Below are positions 52,735 to 61,769 of a stretch of DNA of 64,000 nt, piece by piece. Each line of letters opens with the position of its first letter. Positions within the stretch are counted from its first letter, which is position 1. Both the position numbers and the translations under genes were made by a program. The stretch lies in contig CAVRZO010000001.1 of the NCBI GenBank assembly GCA_963725615.1, positions 186,001-250,000 on the forward strand, given 5' to 3'. This DNA comes from JAIQFF01 sp963725615. GTDB lineage: Bacteria > Acidobacteriota > Terriglobia > Terriglobales > Acidobacteriaceae. Under the pieces are notes generated by a model that did no database searches, was not told where the DNA came from, and saw only the letters and a program-made list of their open reading frames with translations.

Positions 52735-55395
52735 CTAGTTGAGGCCTTCGACCAGATACAGGTCGGCCAGGGTTCGGTGGAATCCGTAGACGAAGGTCTT
52801 GCCATCCGGGGTGACCAGAATTGGACCAATGGTGGCGACGCCAGCCGGGTCTCCCGGCACCAGTTGCTTCCACAGCGTCCGTTTTCCTGTGGCCAGGTCG
52901 AGGCGGTAGACTTTGGCGGGAACCTCTCCCGACTGATACACAAAAAGACTCTTGTTGTCTTGACTCCAGCTGGATGCCAGATCACCTGTCTGAAGTCCCG
53001 GAATCTCTCGAGGCTCGCCATGGCCGGAGGTGGAATAGAGATACCCTTTCAAATCAGGTCCTATGGCTGCCACCTGCTGGCCGTCCAATGAAACTGCGAA
53101 CGCGGTTCCGTTCACCCCTTCCGGAGTAATGGCGAGTGCCTTGCCAGCCTCGACATCCTGCACATACAGCCGCACTCCGTGACCCGGTTCATTCCCCGAA
53201 AAGACAAACTGCTTTCCATCGGGTAACCAGCGCGCTGCGTTGTGGTTTATGTTGTCGTTGGTCAGGGGCCGGGATTCTCCGGCTTTCGTGGGGAGCAGAC
53301 GAAATTGCGCGGGCGTGCCCGGATTCTGAGCGATCGCCCACTTCTGGTCCGGGGACAAGGCTTCCGCCGTTCCCTCACCCAGCCGAACCGCCGCGGAACC
53401 GTCGGTGTTACGGATGTAGAGGGTATAGGTCAGCTCCTGCATCTTGCCATAACGGGCGCCGCCACCCACACCTTCTTCGTCAAAGAGAACAGTCTTCCCG
53501 TCGGTCGAGAGGTCGCCGGGGTAGGAATAGTCCAGCCACGACAGATCATGTTCCTTATCGCTGTCGGCCGAGATGCCCATCAGCTCCCGCCGCCAACTGG
53601 CTCGACCCATCAGCATGCGTCCGTCGCGGAAAATATCAAAAAGCATGAGTGTCCCCGGCATTCGTGCCACTAGGCGCTTTTCTCCCTTGAGGTTCACCGC
53701 CGACAAATCGCGGTCCAGGCCGGTTTCCGTGGCGGTGAAGAAGACCTCTTGCCCGTCCGCGGACCAGGCTAGGCCTTGCACGCTATACCAATCGCCGGAA
53801 AGCTTTCTTCTGTTGCCGGAAAGGTCTACGACTGCGACCGAACCGCTATCGTCTCCCTGTAAAGAGTGGTCGAGATACGCCACCATGTCGCCCTTGGGAG
53901 AAATGCGGGGATGGCTGATCCAGCCTCCGGTCTCGTAGAGCACTTTGCCGATGGGATATTCCAGGCGATTCCTGCCACCTACGTCGCGTACCACAGCCAG
54001 GCCGCTGCCGTCAGGCGCCCAGTCCGCCCATTGCACGTTTTCGAGCAACTCTCGCGGAGCCCCTCCCGCCAGCGGGGCGCTGGCCAGAGTGCCCACATTC
54101 ACCCAGGTTCCGGTGCGATGGCTGTTGAGGGCAACGGCCATCTCTCCCGTAGGAGAGACTGCCAGCAGTTGGGTATGTTCGAGGCCAAGAGACCGCGATT
54201 CCGCCGCGCCGGGACGCGCGCTGAAGATTTCGACCGGATTGCCCTGCCACGCCGCGCTGTAGAGGATGGTCTGCCCGTCTGAAGCGAAGCGCGCTGAGCG
54301 AATGTCGCCGCGCCGGAACGTGATCTCGTGATAGCGCGGATTGGGTATGCTAAGCCGCCAGAATGGCTTGCCCGCGAGCAGTCCTGCCCCTGCTCCTACC
54401 AGCAGCGCTAGGCCAACCAGCACTGCGGTGAGCTTGTTCCCTTGTTTTGCCGGGGGCGGGGCGTCTTTACTTCCGGTACTTCCCGCCACAACGGACGGCT
54501 GGGCGGCGGCGCTGACTCCGGCGCGCGAGGAATCCGTATCGCGCTTCAGGCGCTTGAGATCAGCCCGCAACTCGGCCGCGGTCTGGCAGCGCAACTCGCG
54601 GTCCTTCTCCAAAGTCTTGTTGAGGATCGGCTCCAGTTGCGCGGGTAATCCCGGATTCAGCTGGACTGGCGATGCCGGCACCTTGTTCAGAATCGCTTCA
54701 AAGATGACGGCGGAAGTGGTCCCCAAGAAAGGCTGTCGGCCCGTCGCCATTTCATACAGGACGACGCCGAAAGAGAACAGGTCGGTACGCTGATCGAGCG
54801 GCTCTCCCCGCGCCTGTTCCGGTGACATGTAGGCGACGGTCCCCATCGCGGTTCCAGGGTTGGTGAGCTGATAGTCCGCGGCTACCGCTGTGACGGCAGT
54901 GGCTTCATCGGGCTTATGTTTTTGCGGCGTCAGCTTGGCCAGGCCGAAATCGAGGATCTTGGCTTGGCCGCGCTGCGTGATGAAGATATTTGCCGGCTTG
55001 ATGTCACGATGCACGATCCCGCTTGAATGTGCCGCGTCGAGCGCGTCCGAGATCTGAATGGCGATATCGAGCAGCTGATCTACCTTGAAGGGACGGCCCG
55101 CGATACGGTGCTTGAGCGTCTCGCCTTCCAGGAGCTCCATGGCGATGAACGGAACATCTTCGAAAGTATCAATCTCGTAGATGGTGCAGATGTGCGGATG
55201 GTTCAGCGCGGAGGCGGCGCGCGCTTCACGCTGAAAACGCTCGATCGCCTGGGGATCACGGGAAAAGCCTTCAGGAAGGAATTTCAGGGCCACGAATCGG
55301 CCCAGCTTGGTGTCCTGCGCCTTGTAGACCACCCCCATGCCGCCGCCGCCGAGCTCTTCCACGACACGGTAGTGAGAGATGGTTCGTCCGATCAA
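52735..55395 (-). CDS. Ser/Thr protein kinase with C-terminal beta-propeller sensor
   Basis: An 886-aa kinase. MIGRTISHYRVVEELGGGGM leads into the kinase domain with VALKFLP, HRDIKPANIF, DFGLAKL and GTVAYMSPEQARGEP. A linker and one TM helix (about residues 330-350) follow, then about 500 residues of WD40/TolB-type blades (RLSPKGDMVAYLD, SPDQKWAIAQN, LPDGKQFVFSGNEPG). The propeller should lie outside the membrane and sense a ligand. The TTG start is chosen because the promoter -10 at 55419-55424 lies downstream of the GTG at 55431 and almost on the GTG at 55410, and because both paralogues begin MIGQTISHYR. Confidence 0.9.
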   Translation of the reverse strand: MIGRTISHYRVVEELGGGGMGVVYKAQDTKLGRFVALKFLPEGFSRDPQAIERFQREARAASALNHPHICTIYEIDTFEDVPFIAMELLEGETLKHRIAGRPFKVDQLLDIAIQISDALDAAHSSGIVHRDIKPANIFITQRGQAKILDFGLAKLTPQKHKPDEATAVTAVAADYQLTNPGTAMGTVAYMSPEQARGEPLDQRTDLFSFGVVLYEMATGRQPFLGTTSAVIFEAILNKVPASPVQLNPGLPAQLEPILNKTLEKDRELRCQTAAELRADLKRLKRDTDSSRAGVSAAAQPSVVAGSTGSKDAPPPAKQGNKLTAVLVGLALLVGAGAGLLAGKPFWRLSIPNPRYHEITFRRGDIRSARFASDGQTILYSAAWQGNPVEIFSARPGAAESRSLGLEHTQLLAVSPTGEMAVALNSHRTGTWVNVGTLASAPLAGGAPRELLENVQWADWAPDGSGLAVVRDVGGRNRLEYPIGKVLYETGGWISHPRISPKGDMVAYLDHSLQGDDSGSVAVVDLSGNRRKLSGDWYSVQGLAWSADGQEVFFTATETGLDRDLSAVNLKGEKRLVARMPGTLMLFDIFRDGRMLMGRASWRRELMGISADSDKEHDLSWLDYSYPGDLSTDGKTVLFDEEGVGGGARYGKMQELTYTLYIRNTDGSAAVRLGEGTAEALSPDQKWAIAQNPGTPAQFRLLPTKAGESRPLTNDNINHNAARWLPDGKQFVFSGNEPGHGVRLYVQDVEAGKALAITPEGVNGTAFAVSLDGQQVAAIGPDLKGYLYSTSGHGEPREIPGLQTGDLASSWSQDNKSLFVYQSGEVPAKVYRLDLATGKRTLWKQLVPGDPAGVATIGPILVTPDGKTFVYGFHRTLADLYLVEGLN

Positions 55396-55418
55396 GTTAG
55401 ACGCGCTCACGAGCGTTG

Positions 55419-55447
55419 ATATTAGTTTCACCGCACAGCGAAGTCAA
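55419..55447 (-). promoter_or_regulatory. Sigma-70-type promoter of the propeller kinase
   Basis: On the minus strand, TTGACT (55447-55442), a 17-bp spacer and TAATAT (55424-55419). It is similar to the promoters of the two other kinases. It gives a leader of about 16 nt before the TTG start at 55395. Confidence 0.65.
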
Positions 55448-55459
55448 AAACGAATCTTC

Positions 55460-55849
55460 CTACTGTCGCAGACCCATCCAGCGCTCCGAGAGCACGATGG
55501 AGTTTCCGGGATTGTGCGGATCGTACCGGACGGAGGTGGGAAGTCCGAGACGGCAGGAGTGGAGATTGATGAGCTGGCGCAGATAGGTCACGTCCTGCGA
55601 GGCTTCGTAGGACACTCCGGCGACGTCGTATTGATAGATCAGGAAGGTGGAGGGCCGCTCGCGAGTGCCAGGCATTTCCTGAACGTCAATCACGGTGCCA
55701 TCGGTGATGCGGCCTATGCGATCAAGCCAGCCCCGCCGCTCCCGTTCCAGGTCTTCAGCGGTCTTCGGCTTGCGGCGCAGCAGGAAGTAGGCGAGGGCCA
55801 GGACGGCACCGACCACCAGAATCAGAGCATAAAGATGAAGTGAGATCAT
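55460..55849 (-). CDS. Single-pass membrane protein (DUF3592-like)
   Basis: A 129-aa protein. An N-terminal TM helix (LHLYALILVVGAVLALAYFLL) is followed by a basic/acidic stretch and a beta-rich domain: GTVIDVQEMPGTRERPSTFL, then YQYDVAGVSYEASQDV and RYDPHNPGNSIVL, the pattern of DUF3592 domains. The ATG at 55849 (MISLHLY) is preferred to the long upstream frame. It is expected to face the periplasm; function unknown. Confidence 0.7.
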   Translation of the reverse strand: MISLHLYALILVVGAVLALAYFLLRRKPKTAEDLERERRGWLDRIGRITDGTVIDVQEMPGTRERPSTFLIYQYDVAGVSYEASQDVTYLRQLINLHSCRLGLPTSVRYDPHNPGNSIVLSERWMGLRQ

Positions 55850-55930
55850 GATTTGCGCGATGGGACACGGCCGTGGCGTGCGGCGGACCCACCAACAGAA
55901 TAAGGCTTGCGGGAGAATCGGGGAAGTTTC

Positions 55931-56140
55931 AATGTGGGCGCGAGTGTCCCGCTCGCGTGGCAGGGCCACGGGCCACGTGGGGACAGCCGTCCCCGGCTGT
56001 CCGGGCGGAGTTGAAACTCCGCTATTCTTTTGCTTTCGGCAAAACCCTGTCGAGCTTCGCTCGACTGGGCTGGTGAGGACACCTGCCCCTACGTGGTCCG
56101 TGGCGGTCCCCGCACGAGCGCGGGCGCTCGCGCCTGCATT
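55931..56140. repeat. Composite nested inverted repeat C-B-B'-C'
   Basis: AATGTGGGCGCGAGTGTCCC (left C), CCACGTGGGGACAGCCGTCC with GGCGGAGTTGAAACTCCGC, then GTCGAGCTTCGCTCGAC, CAGGTG-like inner arms and CCTACGTGGTCCGTGG, then GCACGAGCGCGGGCGCTCGC with CTGCATT (right C). At 210 bp it is the longest copy, and it ends one base before the stop of the FAH gene. Confidence 0.88.
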
Positions 56141-56141
56141 T

Positions 56142-56936
56142 TCAGAGGACTGGATTGCTTAAGGTTCCGATTCCTTCGACGATCACCTCCATGGTTTCTC
56201 CGGCGACGACCGGGCCCACACCTTGCGGCGTCCCGGTCGGAATCAGGTCTCCCGGCAGCAGCGTCATGACCTGGGAAATATAGCGGATAACCACATCGAG
56301 CGGGAAGATGAAATCCCGCGTGTTGCCTTGTTGCCGGACCACGCCATTGACCCGGGTTTCCACGCCAATTCCGGCCCAGGGATCGATTTCATTGGTGACC
56401 AGCGGGCCGACCGGGCAGAAGGTATCGAAACCCTTGGCGCGGGTAAACTGACCGTCTTTCTTTTGCAGGTCGCGCGCGGTCACGTCATTCACGCAGGTGT
56501 AACCCAGAATGTAGGGACGCACATCTTCGTCCGCCGCCAGTTGGTAGCATTTCTTGGCGATCACGACTCCGAGTTCGCCTTCATAGTCCACCCGCTCGGC
56601 GATGCTGGGCCGGTGGACCGGAGCACCCGGAGCCAACAATGACGACGGCGGCTTGAAGAAGATGAGCGGCTCGGCCGGAACTTCGTTGCCCAGTTCGGCG
56701 GCATGTTCGCGATAGTTGCGCCCCACGCAAACGATCTTCGACGGGCTGACCGGGGCAAGCAGCGCGGCTTCGGCCAGCGACAGATGGTCCATCTTTCGGG
56801 TGGGGACGTCTTCGAGATCTCCACTCGCATCTTGCGGAGAGCTGAGAAAAAGGCGGGTGATCTGATCCACGCCAGCCACGGATTCTACGAGACCGTAGTG
56901 GGACTGGCTGTTCAGTTGGAAGCGGCAATATTTCAT
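56142..56936 (-). CDS. Fumarylacetoacetate hydrolase family protein
   Basis: A 264-aa FAH-fold enzyme, likely a hydrolase, isomerase or decarboxylase of 2-keto acids. KIVCVGRNYREHAAELG is the usual active-site entry. Metal ligands sit in VDYEGELGVVIAKK (two Glu) and TCVNDVTARDLQ (Asp), and GDLIPTGTPQGVGPV near the end is typical. GAGGACC precedes the ATG. The precise substrate is not set by sequence. Confidence 0.92.
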   Translation of the reverse strand: MKYCRFQLNSQSHYGLVESVAGVDQITRLFLSSPQDASGDLEDVPTRKMDHLSLAEAALLAPVSPSKIVCVGRNYREHAAELGNEVPAEPLIFFKPPSSLLAPGAPVHRPSIAERVDYEGELGVVIAKKCYQLAADEDVRPYILGYTCVNDVTARDLQKKDGQFTRAKGFDTFCPVGPLVTNEIDPWAGIGVETRVNGVVRQQGNTRDFIFPLDVVIRYISQVMTLLPGDLIPTGTPQGVGPVVAGETMEVIVEGIGTLSNPVL

Positions 56937-56951
56937 AGGGTCCTCAAGTGC

Positions 56952-57061
56952 AGCTGTCAGCTCTCAGCTATCAGTCAAAAATGATCGTGGAGCCTTCCAA
57001 TATGGAACGTCAAGATTCTCGACGGTGCGAACTGAAAGCTGAGAGCTGATAGCTGACAGCT
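56952..57061. repeat. Inverted repeat of AGCTGTCAGCT-type words
   Basis: Left arm 56952-56975 (AGCTGTCAGCTCTCAGCTAT and on) and right arm 57031-57061 (AGCTGAGAGCTGATAGCTGA and on) are complementary with small shifts. The arms are built from one short word repeated. It sits between the Fn3 lipoprotein gene and FAH on the same strand. Confidence 0.7.
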
Positions 57062-57062
57062 T

Positions 57063-58190
57063 TTATGGCACCTGCTCACTCGTCTCTTCCGATTTCGCGC
57101 TTTCGTTGCTGCGTTCGTCTACCGCTGACACAGAATAGAAATACTTCTTTCCGGATTGCACTTTCAGATCACGGAAGGCCGGGGCCTTCACTGGTTCGGA
57201 ATTCAATTTTACCGGCGGCTCATTTCCTTCATGACGGAAGACGTTGTAGCCGGCCAGGTCGGCTTCGGTGTCAGGAGACCATACCAGGTCAACGAATGGC
57301 GCTTGACCGACGCCTGAGAAGACCGCCTGTAGTCCGCCGGGCACGGTGGGAGGGAAAATGTCGTGGGCGAAAACCGCGACTGAAGGCGTGTCGTCGCCTT
57401 CGACTTCAACCTCGGACTTGCCGGGCGCGGAAACAACGGTCACGACCGTGGCGCGGTAGTCGTAACGCTTCTCCCATTCGAAGCTCTGGTCGAGAAATTC
57501 GGGCAACTGGCTGGCCGGCTGAGTTTGCGCACACTCCATCAAGCTCGCGTCGCTCACTTTGGTGTCGGCCTGCTTTCCCTGCTCGCGGCGATAGATGCGC
57601 AATTTGTGATCAAGCACATTCGAGGATGCTACGGCTGCAGGACACTCCCACGAAAGCAGCACACCATCTTTTTTGACCTCGGCACGGAAGTGATCTGGCG
57701 GCGGCAGGGTGGGGGCGGACGGAACCTGCACCTGGTTGGAGAGCCCGGCGCTGCGTCCACTTTCGTTCAGCACCGACACTGCATACGTGATCTGAGCAGT
57801 GGGATTTTCTTGCAGTTCTGCCGAGAGGACATCGGTGTAGTTGGCTTGAACTTTCGGAGGCAGCGCACCGTTACGGGTTGAATTGCCAGTGGGCAAGGGA
57901 AACTGGGCGGCGGGAATTTCAGCGGCCGGATTTTTGCAATCTGCCACGGGCACCTGCAGGCTGCGGCAGACGCGAGTGAGACCTGGATGGCGCACGGTCT
58001 GTCGGTCAGTGGTCTGGGCGGGCACAGTCCAGGCCACATAGACCTTGTCGCCCTTGCGCGCGGCACGCAAGTCCGTCACTGGCTTGGCCAGTTCCAGAGC
58101 GGGCGGGATGGGAACGCCCGGATAGCCGCAGGAAACAAGCACCGCGTTGCCCAGCACGCAGATCAGAATGTTCCAACCGGATCGCTTCAT
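57063..58190 (-). CDS. Lipoprotein with fibronectin type III-like domains
   Basis: A 375-aa exported lipoprotein: the signal ends NAVLVSC (lipobox LVSC). Three Fn3-like beta sandwiches follow, with cues KVYVAWTVPAQTTDRQTV, GVLLSWECPAAVASSNVL and FVDLVWSPDTEADLAGYNVF; the last unit ends YFYSVSAVDERSNESAKSEE. It is a surface or periplasmic binding/structural protein with no catalytic motif. It is followed by FAH on the same strand, with the repeat 56952-57061 between. Confidence 0.82.
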   Translation of the reverse strand: MKRSGWNILICVLGNAVLVSCGYPGVPIPPALELAKPVTDLRAARKGDKVYVAWTVPAQTTDRQTVRHPGLTRVCRSLQVPVADCKNPAAEIPAAQFPLPTGNSTRNGALPPKVQANYTDVLSAELQENPTAQITYAVSVLNESGRSAGLSNQVQVPSAPTLPPPDHFRAEVKKDGVLLSWECPAAVASSNVLDHKLRIYRREQGKQADTKVSDASLMECAQTQPASQLPEFLDQSFEWEKRYDYRATVVTVVSAPGKSEVEVEGDDTPSVAVFAHDIFPPTVPGGLQAVFSGVGQAPFVDLVWSPDTEADLAGYNVFRHEGNEPPVKLNSEPVKAPAFRDLKVQSGKKYFYSVSAVDERSNESAKSEETSEQVP

Positions 58191-58269
58191 CGCGGGAACA
58201 AACAGGGTAACAGACGGCGCGCGGATCCCCGGGCGGCATTCGGCAGGAGAATAGCTCTCGGCCCGATGG

Positions 58270-59622
58270 CTAAAGCACTAAATCCTTGACCGCTTCGCGG
58301 AAGACGCGAGAGTGCTGATCAACATCGTCGGGATCAGTCTGAGGCGACATGAGCGCCATGTTGTGGAACGGAGTGAGCAGAATGCCGCGGTTCATGGCAT
58401 ACAGGTGCATGAAGCGCTCCAGTTCGAAATCCATAGCGTCGTGCGCCTGAGCGCCATTTTGGGGAGGCGTGGGAGAAAACTGATATTCGGCGCGACCGCC
58501 CAGACGGGTGACGTGCCAGGGCACGCCGAAGTCAGCGATCGTTTTTTGCACTCCGGCGGTCCAGCGTTCAGCCGGGGGAATCATGCGCGCGAACGCATCC
58601 TTTGTGAGCACTTTGGTCAACGTGGCCCGCATGGCGGCAAGCGAAAGCGCGTTGCCAGCCAACGTTCCGCCAATGCCGCCGGTATCGCAATCTTCCAGGT
58701 TCTGGTCTTTGTTTATGGAATGCGCAACCGCTTCCGTAAATCCGTAGGCTGCGCCCGGCACTCCGCCGGCGATGGCTTTGCCAAAGATGAAGAAATCAGG
58801 GTCGAGATTTTCGGCACGCGTATAGCCGCCCGGCCCGGCGCAGATGGTGTGAGTTTCGTCGATGATGAGCAGAGTTCCAAATTTCTTGGTGAGCTCCCGC
58901 AAAGCCTGATGGTAGCCGGGTTCGGGATGCACGATGCCCACGTTGGTCATGACTGGCTCGGCCAGCACGCAGGCTAGGTCGCCCGGCGCCAACGCCTGCT
59001 CTAATGCTGGAATGTCGTTGAACTCAACCACCTTGGTGGTGACTGCGGGATCAACGGGCGGACCGATGTTGCCGCGGCGAGCTTGCGCCACGCCATCTTT
59101 TAAAGTGATGAAACTTTCGTCCACGGTGCCGTGATAGCACCAGTTGAAAACCAGAATCTTGGGACGGTTGGTAATCTGGCGCGCCAGCCGTATCGTGAAG
59201 CGGTTAGCGTCAGTGGCGGTGAGCGCGAACTGCCAGAAGGGCAGGCCGAAGCGTTGCTGCAATTCTTCGGCGACGAAAATCGAATCCTCGGTGGGCAGCA
59301 TCAAGGTGATGCCCCGCCTCATCTGCTCTTCCACAGCTTTTACCGTTGCGAAAGGAGAATGCCCGGTCATGGCGCCGGTGTCGCCCAGGCAGAAGTCGAT
59401 GTAGCGATGCCCGTCCACGTCGTAGAAGTGCGAGCCCTGGGCCTCGCGAACGAAGGGCGGGAAGGCGCCGGCCCACTTGATCATCCAGTTCATGGGCACG
59501 CCGCCCAGCAACGACTTGCCCGCGCGTTCGAACAGAGCTTTGGATTTGGGGCGCTCGTTCACAAAGCGCTGCTGCTCGCGCTGCATGAGGGACTTGAGGC
59601 GCTGCCGGTCAATGGCTCTCAT
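58270..59622 (-). CDS. Class-III PLP-dependent aminotransferase (glutamate-1-semialdehyde aminotransferase-like)
   Basis: A 450-aa aminotransferase. GSHFYDVDGHRYIDFCLGDT is the small-domain entry, LTATDANRFTIRLARQIT replaces the usual SGTEA-type phosphate loop, LLIIDETHT carries D255 and FGKAIAGGVPGAAYG carries the PLP lysine K282. It is close to HemL in layout, but the altered SGTEA region and absence of other heme genes make a different amino substrate likely. The ATG at 59622 is chosen over the longer frame, which runs through a palindrome. Confidence 0.87.
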   Translation of the reverse strand: MRAIDRQRLKSLMQREQQRFVNERPKSKALFERAGKSLLGGVPMNWMIKWAGAFPPFVREAQGSHFYDVDGHRYIDFCLGDTGAMTGHSPFATVKAVEEQMRRGITLMLPTEDSIFVAEELQQRFGLPFWQFALTATDANRFTIRLARQITNRPKILVFNWCYHGTVDESFITLKDGVAQARRGNIGPPVDPAVTTKVVEFNDIPALEQALAPGDLACVLAEPVMTNVGIVHPEPGYHQALRELTKKFGTLLIIDETHTICAGPGGYTRAENLDPDFFIFGKAIAGGVPGAAYGFTEAVAHSINKDQNLEDCDTGGIGGTLAGNALSLAAMRATLTKVLTKDAFARMIPPAERWTAGVQKTIADFGVPWHVTRLGGRAEYQFSPTPPQNGAQAHDAMDFELERFMHLYAMNRGILLTPFHNMALMSPQTDPDDVDQHSRVFREAVKDLVL

Positions 59623-59676
59623 GTTTGCTGCGGAAGAGCATAGCAGAACAGGGATGGGTTTGATTGTGGTTGAAAT

Positions 59677-59702
59677 GTGTGGACGCGGGCGACTCGCCCG
59701 CC
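59677..59702. repeat. Solo class-A palindrome unit
   Basis: GTGTGGACGCGGGCGACTCG followed by CCCGCC: one left arm without its partner. It lies between the aminotransferase start and the hslU stop. Confidence 0.75.
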
Positions 59703-59721
59703 CTTGTGTATGTCCGCCCAC

Positions 59722-61143
59722 TTATAGGATGTAGCGCGACAGGTCCTGGTCTTTCACAATATCAGCCAGCATCTTGCGCACGTAGTCGGCGTCCACCTTG
59801 ATGTGTTCGCCCTTTTTGTCGGGCGCGTCGAAACTGATTTCGTCGAGCACGCGCTCCATGATGGTGTGCAGGCGGCGGGCTCCGATGTTTTCCGTGCCTT
59901 CGTTCACGCGGAAGGCATAGCGCGCGATTTCTTCCTGGGCTTCGCGGGTGAATTCCAGCTTCACACCCTCGGTTTCGAGCAGAGCTACGTATTGCTTCAC
60001 CAGCGAGGACTTCGGCTCCGTCAGGATGCGGATGAAGTCTTCCATGGTCAGCGATTGCAGTTCCACGCGGATGGGGAAGCGGCCCTGCAGTTCGGGAATC
60101 AGATCGCTGGGTTTCGAAACGTGAAATGCGCCCGCGGCGATGAACAGGATGTGGTCGGTTCGCACCATGCCGTAGCGTGTGTTCACCGTGGTGCCTTCGA
60201 CGATGGGCAGGATGTCGCGCTGAACGCCCTCGCGGGAGACGTCGGGACCGTGGCCGCTCTCGCGTCCGGCGATCTTGTCGATTTCATCGAGGAAAATAAT
60301 TCCGGAATCTTCCACGCGGTCTATCGCCAGGCGGGTGACTTGATCCATGTCGATGAGGCGCTGCTCTTCTTCCTGAATAAGGTATTCGAAGGCTTCGTTG
60401 ACCTTCATCTTCCGCTTCTTGGTGCGCTGGCCGAAGAGGTTGGGAAGCATGTCTTTGAGATTGACGTCCATCTCTTCGACGCCTTGATTGGAAATGATCT
60501 CGAAAGATGGGAAGTTACGTTCGCGCACGTCAAGCTCGACGGTGCGTTCATCCAGCTTGCCTTCGCGCAACTGCTGGCGAAGCTTTTCGCGAGTGCGGCT
60601 TTGCGACTCATTGTTGGGGGAAGCCGCCGTCGTCCCTTCGAGCACCATGCCGCCCGCGGAGCCCTCGAGGGGGCGAGGCGTAGCCGGCGGAAGCAGGATA
60701 TCGAGCAAGCGCTCTTCGGCGTTGAGTTCGGCTTTGTCAGAAACGTCTTCGAGCTTTTCTTCGCGCACCATCTCGATGGCGATTTCGACCAGGTCGCGAA
60801 TCATGGACTCGACATCGCGTCCGACGTAGCCGACTTCGGTGAACTTCGAAGCTTCCACTTTGAGGAAGGGCGAGTTGGCGAGCTTGGCCAGGCGGCGGGC
60901 GATTTCGGTCTTGCCCACACCGGTCGGGCCGATCATGATGATGTTCTTTGGGATCACTTCTTCCGCCAGGTCGGGCGTAAGTTTCTGGCGGCGCATGCGA
61001 TTGCGCAGGGCGATAGCGACGGCGCGCTTGGCGTCCTTCTGGCCGACGACATGCTTGTCCAACTCGGCGACGATTTCGCGCGGAGTCAGTTCGTCGAGTG
61101 CGATTTGTTCTTCTTCAGCGGTAGCGGGTAGGTAGATAGCCAT
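59722..61143 (-). CDS. hslU: ATP-dependent protease ATPase subunit HslU
   Basis: A 473-aa AAA+ unfoldase that feeds substrates to HslV. The N-terminal LTPREIVAELDKHVVGQKDA is standard. Walker A GPTGVGKT is at 72-79 and Walker B in GIIFLDEIDKIAG; an I domain lies between. The pore loop GYVGRDVESMIRDLVE is clear, and the C-terminus DLSRYIL is the tail that docks into HslV. It is downstream of hslV on the same strand, with a palindromic gap of 69 bp. Confidence 0.97.
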   Translation of the reverse strand: MAIYLPATAEEEQIALDELTPREIVAELDKHVVGQKDAKRAVAIALRNRMRRQKLTPDLAEEVIPKNIIMIGPTGVGKTEIARRLAKLANSPFLKVEASKFTEVGYVGRDVESMIRDLVEIAIEMVREEKLEDVSDKAELNAEERLLDILLPPATPRPLEGSAGGMVLEGTTAASPNNESQSRTREKLRQQLREGKLDERTVELDVRERNFPSFEIISNQGVEEMDVNLKDMLPNLFGQRTKKRKMKVNEAFEYLIQEEEQRLIDMDQVTRLAIDRVEDSGIIFLDEIDKIAGRESGHGPDVSREGVQRDILPIVEGTTVNTRYGMVRTDHILFIAAGAFHVSKPSDLIPELQGRFPIRVELQSLTMEDFIRILTEPKSSLVKQYVALLETEGVKLEFTREAQEEIARYAFRVNEGTENIGARRLHTIMERVLDEISFDAPDKKGEHIKVDADYVRKMLADIVKDQDLSRYIL

Positions 61144-61144
61144 A

Positions 61145-61215
61145 GATCAGTCGTCGGTTGTCGGTCGTCGGTCATCAGCCAGATCGTCTTGCTAACGACT
61201 GATGACTGACGACTA
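61145..61215. repeat. Inverted repeat of short words between hslV and hslU
   Basis: Left arm of repeated GTCGTCGGT/TCAGTCGTCGG words (61147-61178), right arm CTAACGACTGATGACTGACGACTA-like (61192-61215) in shorter complementary pieces. It has the same design as 56952-57061, with different words. Confidence 0.65.
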
Positions 61216-61755
61216 GAGTTCCTCAATCGTTACCTTGTCATTAGTATAGATGCACATTTTGCCAGCAATCTTCATTGCTTCTTCGGCGATTTGGCGCGCG
61301 GTCAGTTGGGTGTGCTCGGCCAGCGCTTGCGCCGCCGCTTGGGCATAGGGACCACCGCTGCCGATGGCGGCAATGCCGCCGTCGGGCTCGATCACATCGC
61401 CCTGGCCGCTTAGCAGGAAAGTCTGTTCCTTGTCGGAGACCAGCAGCAGGGCCTCGAGATGGCGCAGAAATTTGTCGGTGCGCCAGTCTTTGGCCAACTC
61501 GACCGCGCCGCGTCCCAGGTTGCCGTGATATTGCTCCAGCTTTGATTCGAAGCGGCTGAAGAGAGTAAAAGCGTCGGCTGTCGAGCCGGCAAATCCGGCC
61601 AGGATCTTGTCCTGGTAGAGGCGTCGGATCTTCTTGGCGGAGTGCTTGATGACGCCTTCGCCGAGCGTGACCTGGCCGTCCCCGGCCATGACGACGTTGC
61701 CGTTGCGGCGGACGCTAAGAACTGTGGTGGATCGAATCAGACGCTTCGTAGGCAT
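61213..61755 (-). CDS. hslV: ATP-dependent protease subunit HslV
   Basis: A 180-aa threonine protease of the HslUV complex. The core TTVLSVRRNGNVVMAGDGQV matches the mature N-terminus of E. coli HslV (TTIVSVRRNG), but it is preceded by nine residues, MPTKRLIRS. The catalytic Thr (T10) must therefore be freed by cleavage, unlike in E. coli where only Met is removed. No start codon fits directly before T10. Other parts (KHSAKKIRRLYQDKILAGFA, GSGGPYAQAAAQAL) are normal. Confidence 0.96.
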   Translation of the reverse strand: MPTKRLIRSTTVLSVRRNGNVVMAGDGQVTLGEGVIKHSAKKIRRLYQDKILAGFAGSTADAFTLFSRFESKLEQYHGNLGRGAVELAKDWRTDKFLRHLEALLLVSDKEQTFLLSGQGDVIEPDGGIAAIGSGGPYAQAAAQALAEHTQLTARQIAEEAMKIAGKMCIYTNDKVTIEEL

Positions 61756-61769
61756 GAGCGCAAACCTTA

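Noticed and set aside
58270..59622. Firm assignment as hemL
   Set aside because: The phosphate-binding loop is altered from the usual SGTEA and there are no heme genes around; kept as a class-III aminotransferase.
59803..61131. 442-codon plus-strand open frame
   Set aside because: It lies fully antisense to hslU, whose product is unmistakable; the frame is a by-product of high GC codon use.
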